From Paucibacter sediminis (GTDB lineage: Bacteria > Pseudomonadota > Gammaproteobacteria > Burkholderiales > Burkholderiaceae_C): a DNA stretch of 64,000 nt. Positions 27,757 to 36,938 of this stretch are shown here, in pieces. The DNA is taken from contig NZ_CP116346.1 in assembly GCF_030254645.1 (NCBI RefSeq), positions 124,001 through 188,000 on the forward strand, in the 5' to 3' direction. Made by a program: the position numbers and the translations under genes. The notes below the pieces were generated by a model. The model had not been told where the DNA came from. It saw only the letters and a list, made by a program, of their open reading frames with translations, and searched no databases. Every line of letters begins with the position of its first letter. The stretch's first letter is position 1.

Positions 27757-28053
27757 ATGAGCAGTCAGAGCAAAGACAGGGACGAGCAAGTGCCCAACGC
27801 GGACCAGCGTTTCATCGACAAGCAGATGGCGGCCGTCATCGAGGCCATCATGACCCAGAGCTACAGCATGGCCAACCGCGGCTTCATTCCCGCGCAGCAG
27901 CAGATCGCCGCCTATATCGCGGGGCTGGACGAGGCCGCCCTGCTGCAGAAGATCCGCACGCACCCGGGTGCAGCGGCCACGCGCGCCCTGCTGGCGGACG
28001 ACGCCGAGTTGCTGCGTTGGTCGCGGCTGGTGGGGCGTGACGCGCCGCGCTGA
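27757..28053 (+). CDS. small conserved-looking protein of unknown function
   Basis: A 98-residue, mostly helical soluble protein, without Cys. The segment ADQRFIDKQMAAVIEAIMTQSYSMANRGFIPAQQQIAAYIAGLD looks like a compact helical domain. No family is recognised. The ATG at 27757 (MSSQSKDRDEQ) is favoured, with 27748 as an alternative; neither has a strong Shine-Dalgarno. It is divergent from the S9 peptidase gene and shares a roughly 190-bp gap with it. It is followed by a 9-bp inverted repeat at 28078-28110. Confidence 0.6.
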   Translation: MSSQSKDRDEQVPNADQRFIDKQMAAVIEAIMTQSYSMANRGFIPAQQQIAAYIAGLDEAALLQKIRTHPGAAATRALLADDAELLRWSRLVGRDAPR

Positions 28054-28077
28054 GGTTTCCGCAAGGTAAGAACGGTA

Positions 28078-28110
28078 AGCGATGGCAGCCATGCCTTGCC
28101 CGCCATCGCT
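28078..28110. repeat. inverted repeat downstream of small gene
   Basis: AGCGATGGC at 28078-28086 pairs with GCCATCGCT at 28102-28110 around a 15-nt loop. No T-run follows on either strand, so it is not an ordinary intrinsic terminator; it could be an operator, a rho-assisted end or a REP-like hairpin. Confidence 0.4.
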
Positions 28111-28316
28111 GGCGGCGCGCGCCGGCCGGTTTCTACAAGGCTCGTAATCCCTCCCCTGGCCTGTCACTGCTATTGCCGGGTTTCCGATTGCACCGGCGCG
28201 GCGGCTCCGGTCTGATCGGATCAGCCTGGCCGCTCTGCAGCGGCTGCCGCGGTCGGGTCGGGGATCGCTGCGTGACCCACCACATTGCGCGCCGCTGGGA
28301 CGAGCAAGGAGCTCAT

Positions 28317-29915
28317 ATGGACACCTACAAGACAACAAGGCAATGGCAGAGGCTGGCCTTGGCCGGCTTGACCGTGACCGGCTTGCTATGCACGGCGCTG
28401 CCCGCCGCTGCGGACGCCTCCGACAACAACTGGCCGACTGCCGGCCAGAACCTTGGCAACACGCGTTACCAGAACCAGAGCGGCGGCATCAGCGTGCTGA
28501 CGGTCGGCGGGCTGAGCCCGAAATGGGTCTTCACCACCGCCGGCGACGTGTCCGCCACCCCTGCCGTCGATGCCAACCGGGTCTACTTCCCCGATTGGGC
28601 CGGCTATCTGTATGCGCTGGATCGCAAGACCGGCCAGCAGGTCTGGCGAGTGAAGCTGTCGGATGTGAGCGGCTCAGCCATGGACAAGGCGCGCGCCACC
28701 CCGGCGCTGACCGAGGACAAGCTCTATATCGGCACCCAGGGCGGGGCCATCGCCGGCGGTGGCCAGGGCGGCATGATGCTGGCCTTCGACAAGAGCACCG
28801 GCGCGCTGCTGTGGAAGACCCAGCTGGACAACCACTATGCGGCCATCGTCACGCAATCGGCCACGGTGCATGACGGCCGCGTGTTTGTCGGCGTCGCCTC
28901 GATGGAAGAGGCGCTGGCCGGCCTGGTCGGCTTCTGCTGCAGCTTCCGCGGCAGCCAGCTCGCGCTGGATGCCGACACCGGCGCCATCCTGTGGAAGACC
29001 TATACGCTGCCGCTGGGCTATACCGGTGGCGCGGTCTGGGGCAGCTCGCCGGCGGTCGACGTGCGGCGCGGCCAGGTCTATGTGGCCACCGGCAACAACT
29101 ACTCGATCCCGGACGCAGCACGCACCTGCGTGATCGCCGCCGGCACCGACACCAACGCGGTGCGCGCCTGCCTGGCCGCGGACAACTTCTTCGACGCCGT
29201 GCTGGCGCTGGACATCCGCACCGGCGCGATCCGCTGGGGCACCAAGGCCTTGCCGGCCGACACCTGGATCGCCGCCTGCATCGGCTTTGGCGACCCGAGT
29301 GCCTGCCCCAGCCCGACCGGCCCCGACTACGACTTCGGCCAGGCGCCGGCGCTGTTCAGCGCCACGCCCAACGGCGCGAGCAAGCCGCGTGAAATGGTCG
29401 GTGCCGGCCAGAAGAGCGGCAAGTACTGGGCACTCGACCCCGACACCGGCGCGGTGCTGTGGGTCACCCAGGCGGGCCCCGGCGGCACCGCTGGCGGTCT
29501 GCAATGGGGTTCGGCGGTGGACGGCCGGCGCGTCTACACCGCCAATTCCAACAGCGACCTGGTGCCCTGGCCCAGCGCCGGCGGCTCGACCAGCGGGGTC
29601 TGGAGCGCGCTTGACGCCGCCACCGGCCAGTTGCTGTGGCAGACCCGGCCCTCGGGCGGCGGCAGCACCTCGGGCCCGGTGACCACCACCAATGGCGTGG
29701 TGTTCGGTTGCTCGCTGGACCGCATCAACGGCTATATGTATGCGCTGGATGCGGCCACCGGTGTGGAGCTGTGGAAGTTCAGCAGCGGCGGCTCCTGCCT
29801 GTCGGGCGCGGCGATCTCGCGCGGCGAGGTGTTCTGGGGCTCCGGCTACGGCAATCTGTTCGGCACCTTTGGCAGCCCGAACAACAAGCTCTACGCCTTC
29901 ACCCTGCCCAAGTGA
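28317..29915 (+). CDS. periplasmic PQQ-type quinoprotein, polyvinyl-alcohol-dehydrogenase-like
   Basis: A 532-residue exported protein (signal ending ALPAAADA) with the eight-bladed PQQ-dehydrogenase propeller: repeated units such as GYLYALDRKTGQQVWR, LALDADTGAILWKT, YWALDPDTGAVLWVT and MYALDAATGVELWK. Adjacent Cys207-Cys208 (GFCCSF) match the vicinal disulfide position seen in several PQQ alcohol dehydrogenases. There is no CxxCH, so it lacks a heme domain and would need a separate cytochrome acceptor. The overall pattern is closest to polyvinyl-alcohol dehydrogenases, but the substrate may be another secondary alcohol. It is a lone gene ending at a shared terminator. Confidence 0.82.
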   Translation: MDTYKTTRQWQRLALAGLTVTGLLCTALPAAADASDNNWPTAGQNLGNTRYQNQSGGISVLTVGGLSPKWVFTTAGDVSATPAVDANRVYFPDWAGYLYALDRKTGQQVWRVKLSDVSGSAMDKARATPALTEDKLYIGTQGGAIAGGGQGGMMLAFDKSTGALLWKTQLDNHYAAIVTQSATVHDGRVFVGVASMEEALAGLVGFCCSFRGSQLALDADTGAILWKTYTLPLGYTGGAVWGSSPAVDVRRGQVYVATGNNYSIPDAARTCVIAAGTDTNAVRACLAADNFFDAVLALDIRTGAIRWGTKALPADTWIAACIGFGDPSACPSPTGPDYDFGQAPALFSATPNGASKPREMVGAGQKSGKYWALDPDTGAVLWVTQAGPGGTAGGLQWGSAVDGRRVYTANSNSDLVPWPSAGGSTSGVWSALDAATGQLLWQTRPSGGGSTSGPVTTTNGVVFGCSLDRINGYMYALDAATGVELWKFSSGGSCLSGAAISRGEVFWGSGYGNLFGTFGSPNNKLYAFTLPK

Positions 29916-29922
29916 GGAGGTG

Positions 29923-29959
29923 AAAAAAAGGCCACCGCGCCCGATGGCGCGGTGGCCTT
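29923..29959 (-). terminator. terminator of the leftward purine-transport operon
   Basis: A perfect 14-bp stem (29928-29941 with 29946-29959) with a CGAT loop. The seven A at 29923-29929 give a U-run on the minus strand, directly after the BMP gene end at 29994. It begins 8 bp after the stop of the rightward quinoprotein gene, so it may act in both directions, but only the minus side has the U-run. Confidence 0.88.
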
Positions 29960-29993
29960 GCTCGTCAGCTGCCGGCGCGCGCCGGGCACGGCC

Positions 29994-31160
29994 TCACTTG
30001 CCGCTCGGCACCTTGCCTTCCACGCCCTTGACGTAGAAGTTGATGCCGGAGAGGAACTTGTCGTCCGCGACCTCGTCCTTCTTCACCATTTCCTTGCCGT
30101 CCTGGCCGAGGATGGGGCCCTTCCAGATCGCGAACGTGCCGTCCTTCAGGCCGGCCTTGACCTTGTCGATCTGTTCGCGCGTCTCGGCGGGCACGGCCTC
30201 GTTGAGCGAGACGAGATCGATCGCGCCCTCCTTCACGCCCCACCATGCATGCTTGCCGGCGCCGGCCTGCCACTTGCCGTCCAGCGCCTCGCGCACCGCG
30301 GCCACGTAATAGGGGCCCCAGTTGATGACGGCCGAGGCCAGGTGGGCCTTGGGGCCGTAGGCGGTCATGTCGGAATCCCAGCCGAAGGCGTACTTGCCGT
30401 TCTTCTCGGCGGTCTGCAGCACGGCCGAGGAGTCGGTGTTCTGCATCAGCACATCGGCACCGCCGTTGATCAGCGATTGCGCGGCCTCGGTCTCCTTGGG
30501 CGGGTTGAACCATTCGTTCACCCACACCACCTTGACCTTGACCTTCGGGTTGCTGCTCTGCGCACCGAGGGTGAAGCTGTTGATGTTGCGGATCACCTCG
30601 GGAATGGGGATCGAACCCACCACGCCCAACGTGCCGCTCTTCGTCATCTTGCCCGCCACCACGCCGGCCATGTAGGCGCCCTCGTAGGTGCGCGAGTCGT
30701 AGGTGCGCATGTTGTCGGCCTGCTTGTAGCCGGTGGCATGCTCGAACTTCACGTCCTTGCTGTCGGCCGCCACCTTGAGCATGGACTCCATATAGCCGAA
30801 GGTGGTGCCGAAGATCAGCTTGTTGCCCTGGCCCACCATGTCGCGGAACACGCGCTCGGCGTCGGCCGCCTCGGGCACTTTTTCAACGAAGCTGGTGACG
30901 ACCTTGTCGCCGAACTCCTTCTCCACCGCCTTGCGGCCGTTGTCATGCGCGAAGGTCCAGCCGCCGTCGCCCACCGGGCCGACATAGGCAAAGGCGATCT
31001 TCAGCGGCTCGGGCTTGGGCGCGGCGGCCGAGGCCGGCGCGGACGCGGCCGGGGCGGCTTGTTCCTCCTTCTTGCCGCAGCCCAGCAGGGCGGCGGTGGC
31101 GGCAACAGTCGTCCAGCCGGCGATGCGGAGGAAGTGGCGCTTGGGGTCTGAAACAGTCAT
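29994..31160 (-). CDS. BMP-family nucleoside/purine-binding lipoprotein
   Basis: A 388-residue substrate-binding protein with a lipobox (AALLGC near 28), an Ala/Pro linker, then the BMP/PnrA fold: KIAFAYVGPVGDGGWTFAHDNGRKAVEKEF, GYKQADNMRTYDSRTYEGAYMAGVVAG and NTDSSAVLQTAEKNGKYAFGWDSDM. BMP proteins bind purine nucleosides or related bases for an ABC importer. It is the last gene of the leftward set that includes two BMP-type permeases, a double ATPase and guanine deaminase, so a purine or deoxynucleoside ligand is likely. A strong terminator follows. Confidence 0.92.
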   Translation of the reverse strand: MTVSDPKRHFLRIAGWTTVAATAALLGCGKKEEQAAPAASAPASAAAPKPEPLKIAFAYVGPVGDGGWTFAHDNGRKAVEKEFGDKVVTSFVEKVPEAADAERVFRDMVGQGNKLIFGTTFGYMESMLKVAADSKDVKFEHATGYKQADNMRTYDSRTYEGAYMAGVVAGKMTKSGTLGVVGSIPIPEVIRNINSFTLGAQSSNPKVKVKVVWVNEWFNPPKETEAAQSLINGGADVLMQNTDSSAVLQTAEKNGKYAFGWDSDMTAYGPKAHLASAVINWGPYYVAAVREALDGKWQAGAGKHAWWGVKEGAIDLVSLNEAVPAETREQIDKVKAGLKDGTFAIWKGPILGQDGKEMVKKDEVADDKFLSGINFYVKGVEGKVPSGK

Positions 31161-31187
31161 GGGTTGGCTCCGTGCTTGGGCTGCGGG

Positions 31188-32033
31188 TCAGAAATGGTAC
31201 TCGGCGCGGATCATCGGCGTCTTGGCAATGGCACCCTTGCCGGCCGGGCCGCCGCTGTCGTTGCCGAACTTGTTCTTCCAGTACTGGTACTCCAGGCCCA
31301 GCTTGAAGGTGTTCTTGCCGCCGCTGAGGTCGTACATCAGCTGCATGTCGACATTGGTCTCGCGCGCGGTCTGGCCGCCGAATTCGTCGCGGCCCTTGGC
31401 GGCGATGAAGTTGGCATAACCCTCGAAAGACAGCGGGATGCCGACGTTGAAGGGGATCGCCCAGGCCGCCGTCAGCATCCAGTGGAACTTGTAGTCGTAG
31501 CGCGGCGTGGCCGTGCCCGAGAAGGTACTGTAGGGCGCATTGCTTTCCTTCAGGCCCAGCAGGCTGACGTTGAGAAAGCCCGGCACGTCCAGCATCAGCG
31601 TCGGGCCCGCCACCAGCATGCGCTTCTTGCTGTTGTAGCCAGCATCGGTCTTGGTGTTGAAGTCGAAGCCCGCCGTCACGCCCAGGCCGCGCACCGGGCC
31701 GAACTTGAAGGGGCTGCCGCTCACCTTCTCCAGGTCGAGCGTGTGGCGGTACACCACATAGACCTCGTGGGCGCCGTCCTTGGACCCGGCGCTGGAGGGG
31801 TCCTTGCTGTCGGACAGCAGCAGGTCGGCATTGAAGAAATTCGTGCCGTATTTGTAGCCGCTGGCATGCGTCAGGTTGAGGATGTTCTTGCTGATGTCCT
31901 GCGGGTTGTAGGGCTCGGCGAACTTGCTGCCGTAGCGGTAGCCGATCGAGCTATCGCTCCAGTCGGCGGCCTGGGCGGACAGGCCGGCGGCAAGCAGGCT
32001 CAGGGCAAGAAGGGTGCGGGCCAAAGGCATCAT
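31188..32033 (-). CDS. Tsx-like nucleoside channel of the outer membrane
   Basis: A 281-residue protein with a signal peptide (LLALSLLAAGLSAQA) and beta-barrel strands ending in a terminal Phe (MIRAEYHF). The mature N-terminus SIGYRYGSKFAEPYNP and the early NILNLTHASGYKYGTNFFNADLLLSD resemble the Tsx nucleoside-specific channel family. It lies 27 bp before the BMP gene and 74 bp after the permease gene, so it probably supplies nucleosides or purines to that ABC importer across the outer membrane. Assignment to Tsx rests on short motifs and context. Confidence 0.78.
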   Translation of the reverse strand: MMPLARTLLALSLLAAGLSAQAADWSDSSIGYRYGSKFAEPYNPQDISKNILNLTHASGYKYGTNFFNADLLLSDSKDPSSAGSKDGAHEVYVVYRHTLDLEKVSGSPFKFGPVRGLGVTAGFDFNTKTDAGYNSKKRMLVAGPTLMLDVPGFLNVSLLGLKESNAPYSTFSGTATPRYDYKFHWMLTAAWAIPFNVGIPLSFEGYANFIAAKGRDEFGGQTARETNVDMQLMYDLSGGKNTFKLGLEYQYWKNKFGNDSGGPAGKGAIAKTPMIRAEYHF

Positions 32034-32107
32034 CGGGGGGACTCCCAAGGTTGTGAAAACTGCTGACAGACTCGGAACGGAACCGTTGCACGTTCCATGC
32101 CAAGGAT

Positions 32108-33028
32108 CTAGGCGCCCGGGAAGAAGGGCTTGCCCAGCGAGGCCGGCATGTTGGCGCGGATGAAGTTGGCATTGCTGGAGATCAGCACCAGCACCGCGAT
32201 GGTGGCCAGATAGGGCAGCATGCTGAGGAACTGGCTGGCGATCTCGACGCCCTGCCCCTGCAGATGGAACTGCAGCATGGTGACGCCGCCGAACAGATAG
32301 GCGCCCAGCAGCACGCGCGCGGGCCGCCAGGTGGCGAAGGTGGTGAGGGCCAGCGCGATCCAGCCCTTGCCGGCGATCATGCCCTCCACCCACAGCGGCG
32401 TGTAGACCACCGACACATAGGCCCCGGCCAGGCCGCACAGCGCGCCGCCCGTCATCACCGCGGCCAGGCGGATGCGGCGCACCGGATAGCCCAGGGCATG
32501 GGCCGACTCGGGTGATTCGCCCACCGCACGCAGCACCAGACCGGCGCGCGAGCGGTACAGAAACCAGCCCAACAACAGTGCCAGCGCGATCGCGCCATAG
32601 ACCAGCGGATGCTGGCGGAACAGCGCCGGGCCGATGAAGGGGATGTCGGCAAGACCTGGCACCGCGAAGTTCGGCCGCGGGCCCAGCTTGGCCTGGGTGT
32701 AGGAAATGCCCACAAAGGCCGAGAAGCCGCCGCCGAACAGGCTCAGCGCCAGGCCGGCCGCGTACTGGTTGGTGTTGAGCCAGATCACCAGCACGCCGAA
32801 GGCCGCCGCCAGCAGCGCGCCCGCGCCCATGCCGGCGGCAAAGCCCAGCCAGTCGCTGCCGGTATGCACCGCGGTGGCGAAGCCGGCGATGGCGGCCACC
32901 AGCATCATGCCCTCGGCGCCCAGGTTGACGATGCCCGAGCGTTCGTTGATCAGCAGGCCCAGGGCCGCGATGGCCAGCAGCGTGCCGGCGTTGAGCGTGG
33001 CGGCGATCAGCAGTGCGATCGATTCCAT
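32108..33028 (-). CDS. ABC permease of BMP-type nucleoside importer (second subunit)
   Basis: A 306-residue inner-membrane permease of the BPD_transp_2 family with about eight to nine helices. The EAA-like segment is PESAHALGYPVRRIRLAAVMTGGALCGLAGAY, and INERSGIVNLGAEGMMLVAAI near the N-terminus is typical of the NupQ/BmpC-type subunit. It starts 4 bp after the first permease gene stops, so the two are translationally coupled and form the heterodimeric channel of the BMP/ATPase transporter. Confidence 0.92.
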   Translation of the reverse strand: MESIALLIAATLNAGTLLAIAALGLLINERSGIVNLGAEGMMLVAAIAGFATAVHTGSDWLGFAAGMGAGALLAAAFGVLVIWLNTNQYAAGLALSLFGGGFSAFVGISYTQAKLGPRPNFAVPGLADIPFIGPALFRQHPLVYGAIALALLLGWFLYRSRAGLVLRAVGESPESAHALGYPVRRIRLAAVMTGGALCGLAGAYVSVVYTPLWVEGMIAGKGWIALALTTFATWRPARVLLGAYLFGGVTMLQFHLQGQGVEIASQFLSMLPYLATIAVLVLISSNANFIRANMPASLGKPFFPGA

Positions 33029-33032
33029 CTGG

Positions 33033-34091
33033 TCAGCTCCTGGCCCGACGAATGCGGTAGTGGATCAGTGTGTCGCAGGCCAGGAGCGTGAACAGCAAGA
33101 GGCCCTGGAACACCCCGGTGATGGACTTGGGCAGGCCCAGGCGCGATTGCGCCAGTTCACCGCCGATGTAGAACATGCTCATCAGGATGGCCGAGAAGAT
33201 GATGCCCACCGGATGCAGGCGCCCCACGAAGGCCACGATGATGGCGGCGAAGCCGTAGCCGGCCGGCACATAGGGCGTGAGCTGGCCCAGCGGCCCGGCC
33301 GCCTCCAGCGCCCCCGCCAGGCCCGCCATGCCGCCGGACAGCAGCAGGGCCAGCCAGAGCGAACGCCGCGAGCTGAAGCCCGCATAGCGCGCCGCCGCCG
33401 GCGCCAGCCCGCCCACCTGCAGGGCAAAGCCGGCATAGGTGCGGAACAGCAGCGCCCAGCAGGCAAGGACTGACCCCAGCGCGATCAGCACGCCGATATT
33501 GACGCGCCAGCCGTCGAACAGCTTGGGGATCTTGGTGACGGCCAGGAAGCTGATGCTTTGCGGGAAGTTGTAGCCGTTCGGGTCTTTCCAGGGCCCGTAG
33601 ACCAGGTAGCCCAGCAGCAGGTCGGCCACATAGACCAGCATCAGGCTGACCAGGATCTCGCTGGCGTTGAAGCGGTCGCGCAGCCAGGCGGTGAGGGCGG
33701 CCCAGGCCATGCCGCCGGCCACGCCGGCCAGCAGGATCCACAGCACGATGCTGCGGCCGCTGCTGGCATCCGCCTGCATCGCCACCCAGCCGCCGGCCAG
33801 CGCGCCCACCACGAACTGGCCCTCGGCGCCGATATTCCACACGTTCGAGCGGAAGCACACCGCCAGGCCCAGCGCGATCAGCACCAGGGGCGTGGCCTTG
33901 ATGCCCAGCTCGCTCCAGCCATAGGCGCTCTTGATGGGCTCCCAGAAGAACATCTGCAGGCCGCGCAGCGGGTCCTTGCCCAGCAGCAGGAACAGCGCAA
34001 TGCCCAGCAGCGTGGTGATGGCCAGCGCCAGCAGCGGCGAGGCCAGCGACATCAGCTTGGACGGCTGCGGGCGGATCTCAAGCCTGAGCAT
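33033..34091 (-). CDS. ABC permease of BMP-type nucleoside importer (first subunit)
   Basis: A 352-residue inner-membrane permease of the same family, NupP/BmpB type. Features are SNVWNIGAEGQFVVGALAGGWVA near residues 78-101, VSLMLVYVADLLLGYLVYGPWKDP, and the coupling segment GLAPAAARYAGFSSRRSLWLALLLSGGMAG. Its start overlaps the end of the ATPase gene by 14 bp, so translation is coupled. It carries a degenerate copy of the CAAGACCTGACCCC word (33464-33477) at an unusual-codon spot. Confidence 0.92.
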   Translation of the reverse strand: MLRLEIRPQPSKLMSLASPLLALAITTLLGIALFLLLGKDPLRGLQMFFWEPIKSAYGWSELGIKATPLVLIALGLAVCFRSNVWNIGAEGQFVVGALAGGWVAMQADASSGRSIVLWILLAGVAGGMAWAALTAWLRDRFNASEILVSLMLVYVADLLLGYLVYGPWKDPNGYNFPQSISFLAVTKIPKLFDGWRVNIGVLIALGSVLACWALLFRTYAGFALQVGGLAPAAARYAGFSSRRSLWLALLLSGGMAGLAGALEAAGPLGQLTPYVPAGYGFAAIIVAFVGRLHPVGIIFSAILMSMFYIGGELAQSRLGLPKSITGVFQGLLLFTLLACDTLIHYRIRRARS

Positions 34092-35607
34092 GCTGCGCGC
34101 CCTCCTCCTGCCAGAGCCCGCTCATCCAGGCGCCGATCTTTTCCACCGTGGCCTCGGCCATGGTGATGGCCGGCGAGACGCGCCCATTGGCCATCACCAC
34201 CAGCCGGTCGCTGATCTCGAACAATTCGTCCAACTCCTCACTCACCACCAGCAGCGCGCAGCCGGCATCGCGCAGCGCCAACAACTCGCCGCGTATCTGC
34301 GCCGCCGCGCCCACGTCCACGCCCCAGGTGGGCTGGGCAATCACCAGCACCTTGGGTTTGGCATCAATCTCGCGGCCGACGATGAACTTCTGCAGATTGC
34401 CGCCCGAGAGGCTCTTGGCCGCGGCGCCCGCGCCGCCGGCCTTGACCTTGAAGCGCGCGATCAGCTCCTCCGCCAGGCGCTGCACCGGGCCCTGGCTGAT
34501 CCAGCCCGCCGCGTTGACCGCCTCGGTGCGCGTCAGCAAGGTGTTCTGCGCCAGCGAGAGCGTCGGCACGGCGCCGCGGCCAAGGCGTTCCTCGGGCACG
34601 AAATGCAGGCCCAGGCGGCGGCGCTTGCGCGCGCTGGCCTGGGCGATGTCCTGGCCGAACAGCTGCACCGAACCGCGCGGCGCGCGCGCGTCCTCGCCCG
34701 AGAGCGCGGCCATCAGCTCCTGCTGGCCATTGCCCGAGACCCCGGCCACGCCGAGGATCTCGCCGGCATGCAGCCGCAGCGCGATGCCCTCCAGCGCGGT
34801 GCCGAAGGGCTCCGCCTTGGGCAGGCTCAAGCCCTTCAATTCCAGCGCCAGCGCGCCGCTGCCGCGCGGCGCGGCGTGCCGCAGCTGGGGCGGCTCGGCG
34901 CCAATCATCAGGCGCGAGAGTTCGGCATTGCTCTGGCCGCGCGGGTCCACCTCGCCGGTGACGCGGCCGGCGCGCAGCACCGTGCAGTGGTGGCACAGGG
35001 CGCGGATCTCGTCCAGCTTGTGGCTGATGTAGAGGATGGAGCAGCCCTGCTCGGCCAGCTTGCGCAGGGTCTGGAACAGCGTCTGCACCGCCTGCGGGGT
35101 CAGCACCGAGGTGGGTTCGTCGAGGATCAGCAGCTGCGGATTCGTCATCAGCGCGCGCACGATCTCGACGCGCTGGCGCTCGCCCACCGAGAGCGTGTGC
35201 ACCGGCCGCGCCGGGTCCACCGCCAGGCCATAGCTCTGCGCCACCGCGCTGATGCGGGCGGTGACCTCGGCCAGGCTGAGCGATTTGTCCAGGCCCAGCC
35301 AGACGTTCTCGGCGGCGCTGAGGGTGTCGAACAGCGAGAAATGCTGGTAGACCATGCTGATGCCCAGCTGTCGCGCCTGTGCCGGGCTCCTGATGCTGAC
35401 GGCCTGGCCGTTCCACAAGACCTGACCCTCGTCGGGCTGCACCGCACCGTAGATGATCTTCATCAGGGTGCTCTTGCCCGCACCGTTTTCGCCCAGCACC
35501 GCATGGATCTGGCCCGGCGCCACGCTCAGGTGCACACCATCGTTGGCCTTCACGGCCGGGTACTGCTTGCTGATGCCACTGAGTTGCAGGCGCAATGGTT
35601 GGATCAT
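34078..35607 (-). CDS. double ATP-binding subunit of BMP-type nucleoside importer
   Basis: A 509-residue protein with two fused ABC domains, as in the sugar/nucleoside (RbsA/NupO) group. Domain one has Walker A GENGAGKST (39-47), signature LSVGERQRVEI and Walker B LLILDEPTSVL. Domain two has a degenerate Walker A (GVSGNGQQE) and a signature LSGGNLQKFIVGRE. Loss of Lys in the second P-loop is normal for the group. It overlaps guaD by 4 bp at its start and the first permease gene by 14 bp at its end, giving one tightly coupled transcript. Confidence 0.93.
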   Translation of the reverse strand: MIQPLRLQLSGISKQYPAVKANDGVHLSVAPGQIHAVLGENGAGKSTLMKIIYGAVQPDEGQVLWNGQAVSIRSPAQARQLGISMVYQHFSLFDTLSAAENVWLGLDKSLSLAEVTARISAVAQSYGLAVDPARPVHTLSVGERQRVEIVRALMTNPQLLILDEPTSVLTPQAVQTLFQTLRKLAEQGCSILYISHKLDEIRALCHHCTVLRAGRVTGEVDPRGQSNAELSRLMIGAEPPQLRHAAPRGSGALALELKGLSLPKAEPFGTALEGIALRLHAGEILGVAGVSGNGQQELMAALSGEDARAPRGSVQLFGQDIAQASARKRRRLGLHFVPEERLGRGAVPTLSLAQNTLLTRTEAVNAAGWISQGPVQRLAEELIARFKVKAGGAGAAAKSLSGGNLQKFIVGREIDAKPKVLVIAQPTWGVDVGAAAQIRGELLALRDAGCALLVVSEELDELFEISDRLVVMANGRVSPAITMAEATVEKIGAWMSGLWQEEGAQHAQA

Positions 35608-36935
35608 GTGGGTCGTTGGTAGCGCGTGCGGCCAGCCACCAGGCTGGTCACCAGATTGCGTTCATCGGACAGCGTCATCCAGGCAAACAGCTTCTCGTGC
35701 AACTCGCGTGCCACCTCGAAGCGGGCCTCGGCCACCGGGCCCCGGGCCCAGTCCCAGACACAAACGTCGGCCAGTGTACCCAGGCCGAAGTGGCCGATCT
35801 CGTGCTGCAGGCCCAGGCCCTCGGCGGCGCCGCGCGTGGCCGCGTGCAGGGCCACCCAGGCGGTGAGGCGCTGGCCGGCCATGGCCTGCACCTTGTAGCC
35901 GTCGGCGAGCGTGCGCTGCATCGACAGGCTGGTGCCGCCGCCCACATCGCTGGCCGCGCTGACCGCAAAGCCGGCCGCGCGCGCACCCACCCAGTCGAAC
36001 AGGCCGCTGCCCAGGAACAGGTTGGACGAGGGGCAGAAGGCCACCTGGGCGCCGCTTTCGGCAAGCACGGCGCGGTCCGCCTCGTCCAGCCAGATGCCAT
36101 GGGCCAGCACCGCCCTGGGGTGCAGCAGGCCCTCGCGGGCATAGACGTCCAGATAGCTGCGCGCCGCCGGGAAGAGCCTGGCCACCCACTCGACCTCGCT
36201 GCGGTTCTCGGCCACATGGGTCTGCACATATAGCGAGGCATCCGCCCGGCACAGGGCGCCGGCCATGGCCAATTGGGCCGGCGTGCTGGTGGGCGCAAAG
36301 CGCACGGTCACCGCATAGGCCAGGCGCTCCTGGCCATGAAAGCGTTGGATCAGATCCACACAGTCGCGCTCGGCCTGGGCCACATCGTCGCGCAGGCCGT
36401 CGGGCGCGTGCCGATCCATCAGCACCTTGCCGGCGATCAGGCGCATGCCGCGCGACCGAGCCGCCTCGAACAGCGCCTCGGCCGAGACCTTGTGCACGGT
36501 CGGGAACACCACCGCCGAGGTCGTGCCATGGGCCAGCAGCGCATCCAGAAAGCGCGCCGCGCCGCGCCGCGCCAGCGCCGGGTCGGCATAGCGCTGCTCG
36601 GCCGGGAAGGTGTAGGTGTTGAGCCAGTCCAGCAGTTCGGCGCCATAGGAGGCAATCACGTCCAGCTGCGGGGCATGCACATGGGTGTCGATGAAGCCGG
36701 GCAGGATCAGGCGGCCGCGGTGGTCCTGCTTGGTCCAGCTGGCATCGGGCTCCTGGCCTTGCGTGCCGGCGATGCGGCCATACTCGTCGATCAAGAGCCA
36801 ATGGTCGGGCTGGAAGCGCACGGCGGGGCTGTCCAGCTGGCCCCAGGCGGGGCTAGCGGTGAAGTCGAGCAGGTCGCCGCGCAGAGCGAGCTTGGAACGG
36901 GAGGTTGCGGAGGTCACGGGGTTCGCAGGAGTCAT
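35604..36935 (-). CDS. guaD: guanine deaminase
   Basis: A 443-residue amidohydrolase. The metal site begins with His85-Val-His87 in GFIDTHVHAPQLD. The later segments QTHVAENRSEVEW, LAHGIWLDEADRAVLAESGAQVAFCPSSNLFLGSG and SAASDVGGGTSLSMQRT carry the remaining ligands and match guanine deaminase closely. It turns guanine into xanthine, which the divergent XdhAB can oxidise to urate. It starts 4 bp after the LysR gene stops and overlaps the ATPase gene, so uptake and the first catabolic step are co-expressed. Confidence 0.93.
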   Translation of the reverse strand: MTPANPVTSATSRSKLALRGDLLDFTASPAWGQLDSPAVRFQPDHWLLIDEYGRIAGTQGQEPDASWTKQDHRGRLILPGFIDTHVHAPQLDVIASYGAELLDWLNTYTFPAEQRYADPALARRGAARFLDALLAHGTTSAVVFPTVHKVSAEALFEAARSRGMRLIAGKVLMDRHAPDGLRDDVAQAERDCVDLIQRFHGQERLAYAVTVRFAPTSTPAQLAMAGALCRADASLYVQTHVAENRSEVEWVARLFPAARSYLDVYAREGLLHPRAVLAHGIWLDEADRAVLAESGAQVAFCPSSNLFLGSGLFDWVGARAAGFAVSAASDVGGGTSLSMQRTLADGYKVQAMAGQRLTAWVALHAATRGAAEGLGLQHEIGHFGLGTLADVCVWDWARGPVAEARFEVARELHEKLFAWMTLSDERNLVTSLVAGRTRYQRPT

Positions 36936-36938
36936 GGG

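Noticed and set aside
28078-28110. Intrinsic terminator
   Set aside because: Good stem but 15-nt loop and no T-run on either strand; kept only as an inverted repeat.
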